Shown here piece after piece: positions 45,898-54,987 of a DNA stretch of 64,000 nucleotides. Source of the stretch: Actinomycetaceae bacterium (GTDB lineage: Bacteria > Actinomycetota > Actinomycetes > Actinomycetales > Actinomycetaceae); the NCBI GenBank assembly GCA_030537615.1, contig JAUNVP010000003.1:62001-126000 (forward strand), written 5' to 3'. A program made the position numbers and the translations under genes. Position 1 is the first letter of the stretch. Each line of letters opens with the position of its first letter. The notes under the pieces are model-generated. The model was given only the letters and a program-made list of their open reading frames with translations. It had not been told where the DNA came from and searched no databases.

Positions 45898-46574
45898 TGT
45901 GCGGTCGGTACGGACTCTGGGCACCGCAGGACGCGCTCGTCGAACTATTCGATTGTGACCTCACCCTCGGAGACTACCGTCCGACGTGGAACGCAGCCCC
46001 CTCCCAGCAGCTTCCCGTCATTTTTGAACGCGCGGACGACAGCGGCAGACGGATGCAGCACCTCCAGTGGGGGCTAGTCCCCAGTTGGGCGCGCGATGCC
46101 CGCCGCCCGATGATTAACGCCCGGAGTGAGACACTGGTCGACAAGCCGAGTTTCAAGGGGCCGGCGCGGCGCCAGCGCTGCTTAGTTCCAGCCAACGGAT
46201 ATTACGAGTGGCAGGCTGAAGGCGAACAAAAGCACCCCTGGTTCCTATCGGCGGCAGAAGGTGATCCCGTCATGGGATTTGCGGGGATCTACGAGGCATG
46301 GAAAGTGCCCGATTCCGATGATGAGTGGCTGAGAACATTCGCCATTATCACTCGCGCCGCCCCCGACGTCCTCGGCCATATCCACGACCGCTCACCCGTC
46401 GTTGTTCCTCCCAACCTGTGGGCGGAATGGCTTGACCCTGCGGCAACGCAAGACAGTGACGTCGCCCAACTTCTCGATGCTATTGCTCCGCCGCACCTCC
46501 ACCCGCGGCGGGTTGGACGGGCGGTCGGAAACGTCCGCAACAACGACCCGTCACTCGTTGAAAGCGTGACCTAG
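45897..46574 (+). CDS. SOS response-associated peptidase/HMCES-YedK family protein
   Basis: This 225-residue protein begins MCGRYGL, so Cys2 becomes the N-terminal residue after Met removal and can cross-link to abasic sites in single-stranded DNA. Other family residues are visible: NARSET, CLVPANGYYEW (active Glu) and HIHDRSPVVV (His). The family protects abasic DNA at replication forks. I chose ATG 45897, which overlaps the upstream TGA (TGATG), over GTG 45894, because Cys must follow the initiator. It is the last gene of the iron-exporter/channel operon, an unusual setting. Confidence 0.92.
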   Translation: MCGRYGLWAPQDALVELFDCDLTLGDYRPTWNAAPSQQLPVIFERADDSGRRMQHLQWGLVPSWARDARRPMINARSETLVDKPSFKGPARRQRCLVPANGYYEWQAEGEQKHPWFLSAAEGDPVMGFAGIYEAWKVPDSDDEWLRTFAIITRAAPDVLGHIHDRSPVVVPPNLWAEWLDPAATQDSDVAQLLDAIAPPHLHPRRVGRAVGNVRNNDPSLVESVT

Positions 46575-46632
46575 GCTGTGGATAACCGAGGGGTCAGTTG
46601 GTGCGCCCCCATTTTTCAGGCAGAGTACAACT

Positions 46633-47328
46633 ATGCGTAAGCGCACAGCGGACATTGTCATTAGCATGGTCATCATTGCTGTTGGCCTGTGGATGGTGAC
46701 CGCTCTCGCGCCCGGAGCATTTCGGCTCCTTGTCGGTTCACACCTTGAGGATGTTCCGGCCTCATCAGTGCGGGACGATCTTGCCCTGCTCGTAGTTCGA
46801 GCCGAACACCGTGCCCCGCACTACGAGCGAAGCCGGTTCGGAAAAGCGTGGGCTGATGAGGATCGCAACGGGTGCGATACCCGCAACGACGTGCTTGGTC
46901 GGGACTTGCGTCGTGTGACCTACCGATCCGGATTTCCTCCCGATTGCGTGGTGGCTTCGGGGGTCCTCAACGACCCGTACACCGGTCTCACCATCGATTT
47001 CGTGCGGGGGCCACGAACGTCCGAAGCTGTCCAGATCGATCATGTTGTCGCACTCTTCGACGCGTGGAAGTCGGGGGCCTACGCGTGGGACGATGCGAAG
47101 CGCCAGCAGTTCGCCAACGATCCCGCGAATCTTCTCGCCGTCGACGGGCAGGCAAATCACGACAAAGGGCACGGTCGTGCCGATGAATGGTTGCCGAAGA
47201 ATCCGGACTATCACTGCGCGTACGTGGCTCGGCAGGTTCGCGTGAAGGCCGCGTGGTCGCTCACCGTAACCGAGACAGAACGACAAGCCATGATTGACGT
47301 GCTGGCCGACTGTCCGGCAATGGAGTGA
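46633..47328 (+). CDS. Secreted or anchored HNH-type nuclease (DUF1524/GmrSD C-terminal-like)
   Basis: This 231-residue protein has an N-terminal hydrophobic helix (ADIVISMVIIAVGLWMVTALA) and an exported domain. It shows QIDHVVAL, NDPANLLAVDGQANHDKGH and WLPKN, the order of the HNH-like DUF1524 fold: His in DHVV, Asn in ANL, and a second His in the loop. Such secreted nucleases are common in actinobacteria and degrade environmental DNA. Cysteines at DRNGCDTR, PPDCVV, YHCAY and ADCPAM could form disulphides. It is convergent with the TrpB-like gene, with a shared hairpin. Confidence 0.85.
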   Translation: MRKRTADIVISMVIIAVGLWMVTALAPGAFRLLVGSHLEDVPASSVRDDLALLVVRAEHRAPHYERSRFGKAWADEDRNGCDTRNDVLGRDLRRVTYRSGFPPDCVVASGVLNDPYTGLTIDFVRGPRTSEAVQIDHVVALFDAWKSGAYAWDDAKRQQFANDPANLLAVDGQANHDKGHGRADEWLPKNPDYHCAYVARQVRVKAAWSLTVTETERQAMIDVLADCPAME

Positions 47329-47360
47329 GGGGCCGCCCGGCTCACCGGACAGCCCCTCAC
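47325..47360. terminator. Hairpin between convergent genes
   Basis: GTGAGGGGCCGCCCGG pairs with 47345-47360 with two mismatches and a four-base loop. It begins inside the nuclease stop codon. No T run is present. Confidence 0.5.
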
Positions 47361-47369
47361 CGCAATGAA

Positions 47370-48692
47370 TTACTTGGCTTGGCGTTCGCGCTCAATCTCG
47401 CGACCGTACGCCGGTAGATCAAGCACGCCGTTACCCGACAGGCCAATGACAACGACTTCGCCGTCCTTCGCCTCACCGGATTTAACGTAGTTGAGAGCGC
47501 CCGCGACCGCGTGCGTCGATTCAGGTGCGGGGATAATTCCCTCCGCCCGAGCGAACTCGAGACCGGCGCGGAACGTCGTATTCTCATCGACTGCAATGGA
47601 GTCGAGGAGGCCGAGGTGCTTGGCGTGCGAAACCATCGGGCTCATGCCGTGGAAACGCAGGCCACCGGCATGAATTGACGGCGGGACAAACTCGTTGCCG
47701 AGCGTGTACATCTTGAGAAGCGGAGTCAGCTTCGCAACGTCACCGTAGTCGTAGCGGAACTCGCCCTGCGTCATGGACGGGCAGGCGGCCGGCTCGCACG
47801 CGACGATCCGAGTCGTGGTCCCTTCTCGGAGATTCTGCCCGATGAACGGGAAAGATAGGCCCGCGAGGTTCGAGCCACCACCGGCGCAACCGAATACGAT
47901 GTCTGCTTGTTCTTCGCCGGCCTCCTTGAGTTGCTCAAGAGCTTCGAGACCGATCACGCTTTGGTGCAAAATAACGTGGTTGAGCACCGAACCGAGCGCG
48001 TAGTGGGCATTGTCGGACTTGACAGCGACCTCGATCGCCTCGGAAATCGCCATACCAAGCGATCCCGTCGTACTCGGATCCTTTTCAAGCATGGCACGGC
48101 CAGCTTCGGTGATCGTTGAGGGCGATGGGTGGCACGTGGCGCCATAGGCTTCCATCTGCATGCGGCGGTATGGCTTCTCGTCGTACGACGAGCGTACCTG
48201 GAATACTTCACACTCGAGGCCGAACATCGCTGATGCCATGGCGAGCGATGCGCCCCACTGTCCAGCCCCGGTTTCCGTCGTCAGCTTCGTCGTGCCCTCA
48301 ACCGCGTTGAAGTAGGCTTGTGCGACTGCGGAGTTCGGCTTATGTGATCCCGCCGGGGATACACCCTCGTACTTGTAGTAGATTTTCGCCTTCGTGCCCA
48401 GGCGCTTTTCCAACCGGTGTGCGCGGAACAGGGGAGAGGGCCTCCAGGATGAGTACACCTCCCTCACCGGGGTAGGGATCTCGATCCATCGTTCAGTGGA
48501 GAACTCTTGCTCCACCAACGCCTTGGCAAACAGCGGCTCAAGATCTTCGGGCTTCGCCGGCTCGTGCGTCTGCGGGTTGAGCGCAGGAGCAACGGGCTCG
48601 GGGAAATCGGCCGCAATGTTGTACCAGTGGGTGGGGACAGTCGAAGGAATTGCATAATCAAGCGCTTCGGTGAACGCGTTTTCGTTAGCCAT
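47370..48692 (-). CDS. trpB: TrpB2-type tryptophan synthase beta-like PLP enzyme
   Basis: This 440-residue enzyme has PLP lysine motif GSHKPNSA, ETGAGQWG, and a glycine-rich phosphate loop CAGGGSNLAG. Its length and SPAGSHKPN context match TrpB2 rather than TrpB1. TrpB2 makes tryptophan from indole and serine, or acts on related substrates. There is no trpA or other trp gene in the window, so it may salvage indole or serve another reaction. ATG 48692 follows AAGGGGACG. Confidence 0.9.
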   Translation of the reverse strand: MANENAFTEALDYAIPSTVPTHWYNIAADFPEPVAPALNPQTHEPAKPEDLEPLFAKALVEQEFSTERWIEIPTPVREVYSSWRPSPLFRAHRLEKRLGTKAKIYYKYEGVSPAGSHKPNSAVAQAYFNAVEGTTKLTTETGAGQWGASLAMASAMFGLECEVFQVRSSYDEKPYRRMQMEAYGATCHPSPSTITEAGRAMLEKDPSTTGSLGMAISEAIEVAVKSDNAHYALGSVLNHVILHQSVIGLEALEQLKEAGEEQADIVFGCAGGGSNLAGLSFPFIGQNLREGTTTRIVACEPAACPSMTQGEFRYDYGDVAKLTPLLKMYTLGNEFVPPSIHAGGLRFHGMSPMVSHAKHLGLLDSIAVDENTTFRAGLEFARAEGIIPAPESTHAVAGALNYVKSGEAKDGEVVVIGLSGNGVLDLPAYGREIERERQAK

Positions 48693-48841
48693 GTATTCGT
48701 CCCCTTACAAGGAAAGTAGTGATCGATAGATCCTGGATATGATGACGGCCAAACGGCCGCTTAACACACTTTACGTGGCAGACGTCAAATGTGCCGCTCG
48801 TGTCCTATTACGTGATACCCCACGTTTCGGGGAAGCAACGT

Positions 48842-50077
48842 CTAGAGCAGTCCGGCTCTGCGGGCCTCGCGGGTGAGGGCGTGCCCGTCCTCCCCAACGA
48901 TGATGGGAATCGAGTCGGGGACCGCAGCCATCCGTTGTTCGAGAGCTTCTGTGATATCGAGGCCGTGGCTCAGCACCTGCTCTGCAGGAGTCAGAGTGCG
49001 AATGCAGATTGCCGCAACATTTTCCGGGTATTCTGCGGCAAACTCCGAGTACAATTCGGGATCATTTTGGCCGTCATCTCCCACAAGAAACCACTCGACC
49101 CACGGTAATTCGCGGGCGAGACGACGCAGCTGGCTACGTTTATGCTCAGGGCCGGATCGAAACCAGCCGGTTTGCGATGGTCCCCAGTCGGTGAAAAGCG
49201 GAGTTCCGGTCGGGAATTCTCCGCGAGCGAGAAACCGCCGTAGACCCGGTGCGACGTTCCACGCTCCCGTCGACAGGTAAACAGTGGCTGTGCGGGGATG
49301 CTCGGTTGACGCGCCACGAGCCGCGCGGATTCCGTAGTCGACACTTAACCGATTGAGGAATCGTGCCATTCCCGGAACAGCCTGGCGCGACGACACGTAG
49401 GTGAAGAACGCGTTTTTCGCGGCGACCACGGGGCGTGGTAGCCAAGAAATCATCACCGTGTCATCGACATCGGAAACGACACCGTGGGTTTCGGCCTCAG
49501 CGATGATCCGCACCGGCACCGACACCGGACGGGACGCCCGCACCCGTCGCTCCCCGCGGGCAAGCGCGCGAGAATCAAGCGCTTGCAGTGTCGCGATATG
49601 CCACCCGGGTGACAGGCCGTGACGGTGGATCACGATATCGACATAGCCGCCTCGATCCGCGTACACGAGTTTGCGTCGTCCTCCGACCCGCACGAGCACG
49701 GGTTGGAACGGAATTTGCGCGTCAATGAACTGACGCCAGCCGCGCTCACCGCGCGTCGTCGTTGAGGTCGGAGCGTCCGGCTCCGCATCGTCCTCACCGA
49801 TCGCCTCTTTGAGTACGTCAACCCCGGGAGTCCCCACTCGTTCGGCGGCAGTGGTTAAATCGCGGAGGGTTGGGACGCCGGTATTCTTTGCCCACGCCTC
49901 AAACTTTTCCTCAAACGGTGTGGGAGACATGAGGGCGCGCCCGATGACGCGAACTCGTTCCAGAGAGCCGATGCCGCCGTAGCCGATCATTTCGGGACGC
50001 CATCCGAGATCTGCTAGCAATCGGGCAACAGTACCGTTGAAGATGTCCCCGAATTTCGTTACCGCGGTGAGAATCAT
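48842..50077 (-). CDS. App1-family phosphatidate phosphatase (DUF2183)
   Basis: This 411-residue protein carries the HAD-like motif DVDDTVMISWLPRP (DxDxT) and GDDGQNDPELY near the C-terminus. These match the catalytic domain of App1/DUF2183 phosphatases, which remove phosphate from phosphatidate or related lipids. About 180 residues of an N-terminal domain precede it. The start is ATG 50077. The MFS gene lies 29 nt upstream on the same strand. No membrane helix is visible. Confidence 0.87.
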   Translation of the reverse strand: MILTAVTKFGDIFNGTVARLLADLGWRPEMIGYGGIGSLERVRVIGRALMSPTPFEEKFEAWAKNTGVPTLRDLTTAAERVGTPGVDVLKEAIGEDDAEPDAPTSTTTRGERGWRQFIDAQIPFQPVLVRVGGRRKLVYADRGGYVDIVIHRHGLSPGWHIATLQALDSRALARGERRVRASRPVSVPVRIIAEAETHGVVSDVDDTVMISWLPRPVVAAKNAFFTYVSSRQAVPGMARFLNRLSVDYGIRAARGASTEHPRTATVYLSTGAWNVAPGLRRFLARGEFPTGTPLFTDWGPSQTGWFRSGPEHKRSQLRRLARELPWVEWFLVGDDGQNDPELYSEFAAEYPENVAAICIRTLTPAEQVLSHGLDITEALEQRMAAVPDSIPIIVGEDGHALTREARRAGLL

Positions 50078-50106
50078 TACTGACAGTCTATGTGGGCACC
50101 GTGAAG

Positions 50107-51408
50107 TTAGCGAGATGAGATGTCATCGTCACGAGGCGTGTTGTGACGAGGCTTCCACATGCGCGATAACCCCAGGCGACGGCTCCGCACTTCCAGTGGG
50201 AGGCGGTGGGGGCGCGGACGTGATGCCGCACGCAACACAGGAATCGCAATGACAGTGACGAGCACCATCACCCACGATGCCGAAATTACAATGGTGTACC
50301 CACCCAACGAACCGGATTGATCGATGAAGCGTCCAGCCAAAGCTGCGCCGAGCGATACGCCGATGTTCATCGCCGTGGACATCCAGGTTAAACCTTCGGT
50401 CAGGCGTCGCGGTGGGACTGCCCGTTGCACCATCGAGTTGACGTTGATCATTGTTGGAGAAATCGTGAATCCCGTGATGAACATGACGATCGCCATGACC
50501 CGAACACTGCTGGCGAAACCAATGGCAGTCACCCCGACGGCAAGAGCAATGACGCCGATGACAAATAACTTCCACAGTTCAAAGCGCCACGTCTTCGCTC
50601 CGTACAGTAAACCGGCAACCATTGAACCGGCGGCGAAAATCCCGAGCAGAACGCCGGAGAGCTCTTTCAGACCTAACTCGTCGGTAAACGCAACCGTGGC
50701 CACGTCAATCGCACCGAACATGGCGCCCGCCCCAATGTAGGTGAGCGCGAGAGTTAGCATGACCGGCTGCAGCATGACCGAGCCCGTGCGATGTGACGCA
50801 CTATCTGTTCCCGACGGTTTCGGTTCCGTGTCACGCTGAGACAAAAACCAGTAGCCGCCGCTAACCAGTAGAACGAGTGTCAAAACGAGGCCCGCTGTCG
50901 GATGAACGTGTGTCGTTAAGAGGGTGGCGAGGACCGGCCCCACCATAAAAACTACTTCATCCAGCGTCGATTCCATGGCGAACGCCGTGTGTAGTTGTGC
51001 CGGATTCTTCACCACACCCGACCACCGCGACCTCACCATTGACCCGAGCGATCCTGACGTCGCGCCGCCAATCACCGTGAATACGTAGAGCCATATCGGG
51101 TCAGCGCGGAGAGCCCCGGCAACCACGAGACCGGTCAGCGCAACTGCGGAGATGGTGATCGATGGAATCATCACGCGCGCCTGGCCGTACGCATCGACCA
51201 GTCGCGCCAAAATCGGAGCGCACACCGCGAACGCGATAACGCTTGCAGCAGCGACTTGGCCAGCCAACGTGTACGAGTCGTACAGCGTTGAAATCATGAG
51301 AATCTGCGAGATGCCAACGACTGACATTGGGAAACGCGCCACGAACCCAGCCGCGGAGAATTTGAATGCGCCCGGGATCGATAAGATTTCACGGTAGGTC
51401 TTGAGCAC
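50107..51408 (-). CDS. MFS transporter
   Basis: This 433-residue protein has about 12 hydrophobic segments. Its central hydrophilic loop is rich in Ser and Thr (QRDTEPKPSGTDSAS). The C-terminal tail of about 40 residues is basic and cytoplasmic. No specific substrate motif is visible; multidrug or metabolite export is likely. It lies between the App1 gene, which it probably precedes in one transcript, and the thiamine operon upstream. Confidence 0.85.
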   Translation of the reverse strand: MLKTYREILSIPGAFKFSAAGFVARFPMSVVGISQILMISTLYDSYTLAGQVAAASVIAFAVCAPILARLVDAYGQARVMIPSITISAVALTGLVVAGALRADPIWLYVFTVIGGATSGSLGSMVRSRWSGVVKNPAQLHTAFAMESTLDEVVFMVGPVLATLLTTHVHPTAGLVLTLVLLVSGGYWFLSQRDTEPKPSGTDSASHRTGSVMLQPVMLTLALTYIGAGAMFGAIDVATVAFTDELGLKELSGVLLGIFAAGSMVAGLLYGAKTWRFELWKLFVIGVIALAVGVTAIGFASSVRVMAIVMFITGFTISPTMINVNSMVQRAVPPRRLTEGLTWMSTAMNIGVSLGAALAGRFIDQSGSLGGYTIVISASWVMVLVTVIAIPVLRAASRPRPHRLPLEVRSRRLGLSRMWKPRHNTPRDDDISSR

Positions 51409-51455
51409 CCTCGGATTCTACGCCACCTACAGATCGGGAAGCTAACCGCAGTATG

Positions 51456-53045
51456 TCAGCGCATACGGCTGGTTTGGTCGAAGAATTCACGTTCCCAAAT
51501 AGCTGCCCCCATAAAGGCGCGAGCCGCTCGCTTGCGGTCAGCTGGGCCGGCCTCATCCATCTGGCGTTCAACGATGCTGATGGCTCGTCGCGTTGACTTG
51601 GTGAACTCGTCGTCTCCGTACATCGACAGCCACGCTTTGAACGGGTGGTTCGGGTGATTGAACTCGATGAGTTTGAAGCCGATCTCCGCATACAGCCAGT
51701 AACACGGCAGTACCGCCGCGGCCCCGACAACGTAGTTATCGGTGGCCGTCCGAGCGAGCAGAAAATCTGTGTATCCGGCTGTAATTGGGGACTTCGGCAT
51801 AGTCACCGCATCAGTCAAGTGTTCACCGCTATGCTGGCTCAACCAGTCGCGGTGAAGCGACTGCTCGACCTCAATCGTTAACGCCGCATCGGAAGCCCAG
51901 TGCACCTTCTCTGTCACGTCTTCCGCTCGTACTGCCAACTGCGCAAGGGCGGAAGAGTAGATATCGAGGTACATGGCGTCTTGACGCTGGTAAGCGGTGA
52001 AATCCCATTCGTCGAGAGTTCCGTCGCGCAGTGCTGTGATGAAGGGGAGGCGCCAAATCTCATCGAGGACAGGTGCCCCGAGATTCCACAGCATCTGTGT
52101 CCACGGCCCTGCAGCTCCAATCACCGATGAGGTGTCCGCTTCCGTGATGCCGTGTGCGTCCCCCGGGGACAATAGGGTCGGAATTGATTGTGCCTGGTCG
52201 TCCCACGGCACAGCCGAGGCCGCCCTCTCTAGACGGCGAGCGCGGTGTCCGTGATCGATTGGGCCGTTGCCGCTACCTACCTGCAAGTCGGGCGCGAAGG
52301 TGAGCGCTTCATGGAGCCAACGCGTGACCCAATCGAGCGCATCTGCCGGAGCGCTACCACCGGCAAGTTTTGTCGCTAACGCCGACGACATCGAACACCC
52401 GGTTCCGTGCGTGTTCGTCGTGACGAGACGTGGCGTACGTGATTGGGCGACCTCCCCGTCGGCAGTAACGAGAGCGTTGATCAGCGGATCGTCGCTCAAA
52501 TGCCCGCCTTTCAGCACCACCGTCGTCGAAAGCTTTTGGGCAACCTCTTGAGCAGCGTCCCGCGCTTCGCTATACGTGGTGAGAGACCTCGGTTCCCGGT
52601 CGGCCAAAACCTCGAGCTCAAGCGTATTCGGCGTGATCATCGTTGCGCGGGTGAGGAGATCGAACAGGGCCGATTCAGCCTCCTGGTCGAGCAGACGATC
52701 GCCGGAAGTAGCGACCATCACCGGGTCGATAACAACGATGGGAGGTTTCACCTCGTCGAGCCACGCGGAAATAACGGCGATGTACTCGGCGGACGAGACC
52801 ATGCCAATTTTGACGGCATCAATCTCGACATCGTCCGAGACTGCGTGCAACTGTGCGGTGATGGTTGCCGCATCCGGGAGGTCGACAGAGGTGACACCGT
52901 TGGTGTTTTGGGACACGAGAGCGGTTGTGACGGCGAGGGCGTAGCCTCCAGCGGCGGTAATGGACTTAATGTCGGCTTGTAATCCGGCTCCGCCGGTGGG
53001 GTCGGTGCCGGCAATGGTGAGCACGCGAGGAATGGATGGGGTCAT
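51456..53045 (-). CDS. thiD: Fused hydroxymethylpyrimidine kinase and TenA thiaminase-like protein
   Basis: This protein of 529 residues is a two-domain fusion. The first (residues 1 to about 265) is ThiD, with TIAGTDPTGGAGLQADIK, VIDPVMVATSGD and NTHGTGCSMSSAL; it phosphorylates HMP and HMP-P with ATP. The second (about 310-529) is TenA, with Cys in LPCYWLYAEIG and the WDFTAYQRQDAMYLDIYS segment; it salvages thiamine breakdown products by releasing HMP. ATG 53045 follows AAAGGAACA and overlaps the thiE stop. A longer start at 53069 is less likely. Confidence 0.92.
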   Translation of the reverse strand: MTPSIPRVLTIAGTDPTGGAGLQADIKSITAAGGYALAVTTALVSQNTNGVTSVDLPDAATITAQLHAVSDDVEIDAVKIGMVSSAEYIAVISAWLDEVKPPIVVIDPVMVATSGDRLLDQEAESALFDLLTRATMITPNTLELEVLADREPRSLTTYSEARDAAQEVAQKLSTTVVLKGGHLSDDPLINALVTADGEVAQSRTPRLVTTNTHGTGCSMSSALATKLAGGSAPADALDWVTRWLHEALTFAPDLQVGSGNGPIDHGHRARRLERAASAVPWDDQAQSIPTLLSPGDAHGITEADTSSVIGAAGPWTQMLWNLGAPVLDEIWRLPFITALRDGTLDEWDFTAYQRQDAMYLDIYSSALAQLAVRAEDVTEKVHWASDAALTIEVEQSLHRDWLSQHSGEHLTDAVTMPKSPITAGYTDFLLARTATDNYVVGAAAVLPCYWLYAEIGFKLIEFNHPNHPFKAWLSMYGDDEFTKSTRRAISIVERQMDEAGPADRKRAARAFMGAAIWEREFFDQTSRMR

Positions 53046-53803
53046 AACTGTTCCTTTGCTGAGTTCCACAAGGTCACGAGATCTGCGGCTGCTTCGCCCG
53101 GATCCTCGGCGGCCACAATCGCTGATACAACGGCCGCAGAATGAATTTGTGAGGCGGCGATGGCAGGAATATCGTCGCGAATAATACCCCCAATGGCAAT
53201 GACTGGTAGCGAGATTGAGCGTGCAATCTCATCAATCCCACTCACTCCAAGAGCATCGGGAGCGTCGGTTTTCGTGGCCGTGCTTCGCACGACTGCCACG
53301 CCAAGACAGTCGATAACTGTTCCCAGCGCGCGTGCGTCATCCAGTTCGCTTGGCGTCGATGCCGACCAGCCGATCTGGGCACTATCTCCGACTAACACCC
53401 GAGTGCTACGAGCGGGCAAGTCGGTTTGGCCAACGTGCACGCCATCAACGTGGATACCCGCTTCACGAGCGGCAACAAAGACATCAATCCGGTCGTTGAC
53501 GATGAGCTGGGGAAGCGGGTGAGCACCTGACGTCGCTCCATTACTGCCGGTGCTGAGGGCGCGCGCGGCCTCACGAACGAGATCGAACAGGTAACCCGCA
53601 TCGACGTTCTTCCAACGCAATTGAATGGTCGATACTCCGGCCTCTGCCGCTGCGCTGACCAGCGCCACTGTCTCATCAATCGCGCGATGATGCCACGTCC
53701 GGTTGGTTGATTCTGCTCGCGACGGTTCTCCGATGCGCGCCATCGACATCGGAGGATCAGTCACTAAATAGATCCCTGGTTGCGGTTTGGGTCGCGTGCT
53801 CAA
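53042..53803 (-). CDS. thiE: Thiamine phosphate synthase
   Basis: This 253-residue protein has the ThiE TIM barrel: GVSTIQLRWKNV, LIVNDRIDVFVAAREAG, GVHVGQTDLPA and VIAIGGI. It condenses HMP-PP with hydroxyethylthiazole phosphate to thiamine phosphate. TTG 53803 overlaps the thiM stop, and its own stop overlaps the thiD start by four bases, so the three genes are tightly coupled. It is slightly longer than usual because of an N-terminal insertion (RIGEPSRAESTNRTWHH). Confidence 0.9.
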   Translation of the reverse strand: MSTRPKPQPGIYLVTDPPMSMARIGEPSRAESTNRTWHHRAIDETVALVSAAAEAGVSTIQLRWKNVDAGYLFDLVREAARALSTGSNGATSGAHPLPQLIVNDRIDVFVAAREAGIHVDGVHVGQTDLPARSTRVLVGDSAQIGWSASTPSELDDARALGTVIDCLGVAVVRSTATKTDAPDALGVSGIDEIARSISLPVIAIGGIIRDDIPAIAASQIHSAAVVSAIVAAEDPGEAAADLVTLWNSAKEQL

Positions 53804-54627
53804 GACAGCCTCGCTCGCGCGCGGATTGTTTCTTCGTCTAGAAGGGAGAGTTCGTCGAGTAATGACACCCCGAACGATCCGGGGCCTTTCGCTTGCGCTG
53901 CCGCCTGTTCTCCGGCGATACCAAAGCAGGCATGTGCGGCTGCTGTGGCCAGGAGAGGATCATCTCCGGCGGCAACAAAGGCCGCAATGTAGGCGCCGAG
54001 AGAACACCCGGCACCGGTAATCTGAGTGAGCATGGGGGTGCCGTTTTCGCACTGGATGCGGCGGAAACCATCGGTTATGAGGTCGATTTCGCCAGAAACG
54101 GCGACGACACCTCCGGTTATTTGGCTCACGGCTTGAGCCGCATCAGCGGCCTCTTCCACCGAGGCTGTTGAATCGACGCCGCGCCCTCCGACACCGCCTG
54201 CCAGAGCGATAATTTCCGAAGCGTTACCGCGCACAACCGTGGGTGAGAAGTCAAGCAATCGATGAGCGAGAGCGGTGCGCACAGGAAGTGCGCCAATGGC
54301 CACGGGATCAAGTACCCACGGCGTGCCGTTATCGTGAGCCGCCTGGGCGGCTTCAGGCATGGCGTCCTGCTGGCTCGGTGCGACCGTACCCAGGTTAATG
54401 AGCACTCCCGAAGCGATGGCGGCGAACACGTCGGCTTCGCCGACGACATCAACCATGGCCGGGGCGGCTCCGCCCGCGATAAGCATATTGGCAGTCAGAG
54501 GCTGGACCACCGTATTGGTCAAACACTGGATCAGTGGTGTCTTGTCTTGGACCATTCGCCACAGTGCGGCGGCACGGTCGGAGTAAGTGGTGTGTTCAGG
54601 TGTTGGGCTAGATACGTCGTTCAGCAT
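53800..54627 (-). CDS. thiM: Hydroxyethylthiazole kinase
   Basis: This 275-residue protein carries the ThiM signatures PLIQCLTNTVVQPLTANMLIA, GAAPAMVD, and an ATP-binding GNASEIIALAG. ITGAGCSLGAYIAA near the C-terminus holds the catalytic Cys. It phosphorylates hydroxyethylthiazole for thiamine salvage. ATG 54627 follows GGAGG, which lies directly after the 3' arm of a TPP riboswitch. It heads the thiM-thiE-thiD/tenA operon; de novo genes thiC and thiG are not in the window, so this looks like a salvage set. Confidence 0.92.
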   Translation of the reverse strand: MLNDVSSPTPEHTTYSDRAAALWRMVQDKTPLIQCLTNTVVQPLTANMLIAGGAAPAMVDVVGEADVFAAIASGVLINLGTVAPSQQDAMPEAAQAAHDNGTPWVLDPVAIGALPVRTALAHRLLDFSPTVVRGNASEIIALAGGVGGRGVDSTASVEEAADAAQAVSQITGGVVAVSGEIDLITDGFRRIQCENGTPMLTQITGAGCSLGAYIAAFVAAGDDPLLATAAAHACFGIAGEQAAAQAKGPGSFGVSLLDELSLLDEETIRARARLS

Positions 54628-54640
54628 GACGATTCCTCCG

Positions 54641-54712
54641 CTAGTACGAACTAGATCAGGTTCTCGGGTGTTATCTCAGCTCCCGGCGGGAGCACCCCGT
54701 GTCACTCACTAG
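54641..54712 (-). ncRNA. TPP riboswitch (THI element)
   Basis: On the minus strand the leader contains CTAGT (54712-54708), GGGGTGC, GCTGAGATAACACCC, and ACCTGATCTAGTT with closing ACTAG (54645-54641). CTAGT and ACTAG can form helix P1, and the conserved core matches the TPP aptamer. GGAGG for thiM follows immediately, so bound TPP probably hides the ribosome site (translational control). No terminator hairpin is present. Confidence 0.92.
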
Positions 54713-54777
54713 ATATAGCACATCGTGACCGAGACGACACTGCAAAGGGTCTTCATCAGTGGCGCGCACCCGACTTT

Positions 54778-54833
54778 GACGTCGATTCCGACACTTGAGT
54801 GCGGATTTGGGCGGTTTTAGCGTCGATTCCGAC
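54778..54833. repeat. Pair of TCGATTCCGAC repeats in the thi upstream gap
   Basis: GTCGATTCCGACACTTG (54781-54797) and GTCGATTCCGAC (54822-54833) are direct copies 41 bases apart. Related copies lie at 61821-61904. They sit between the TPP riboswitch and the gene starting at 54988. A protein site or a small dispersed element is possible. Confidence 0.45.
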
Positions 54834-54987
54834 GGTTCCTACAGACGAAATGTCTGGTTCGGTGGGAGGAGGCGGGAGAGGGAGGACGCGCAGATCGATC
54901 GCGGATGAGGCCGCTACGGTGGAACCGGCAGTCTGTTGGGTGCGATACGATAACGGCACACTGTTGTCGTCAGCCGGAGTCAAGCTC

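Noticed and set aside
54712..54717. TATATC on the minus strand as the -10 box of the thiamine operon
   Set aside because: Transcription would then begin inside or after the 5' strand of riboswitch helix P1, so the aptamer would be incomplete.
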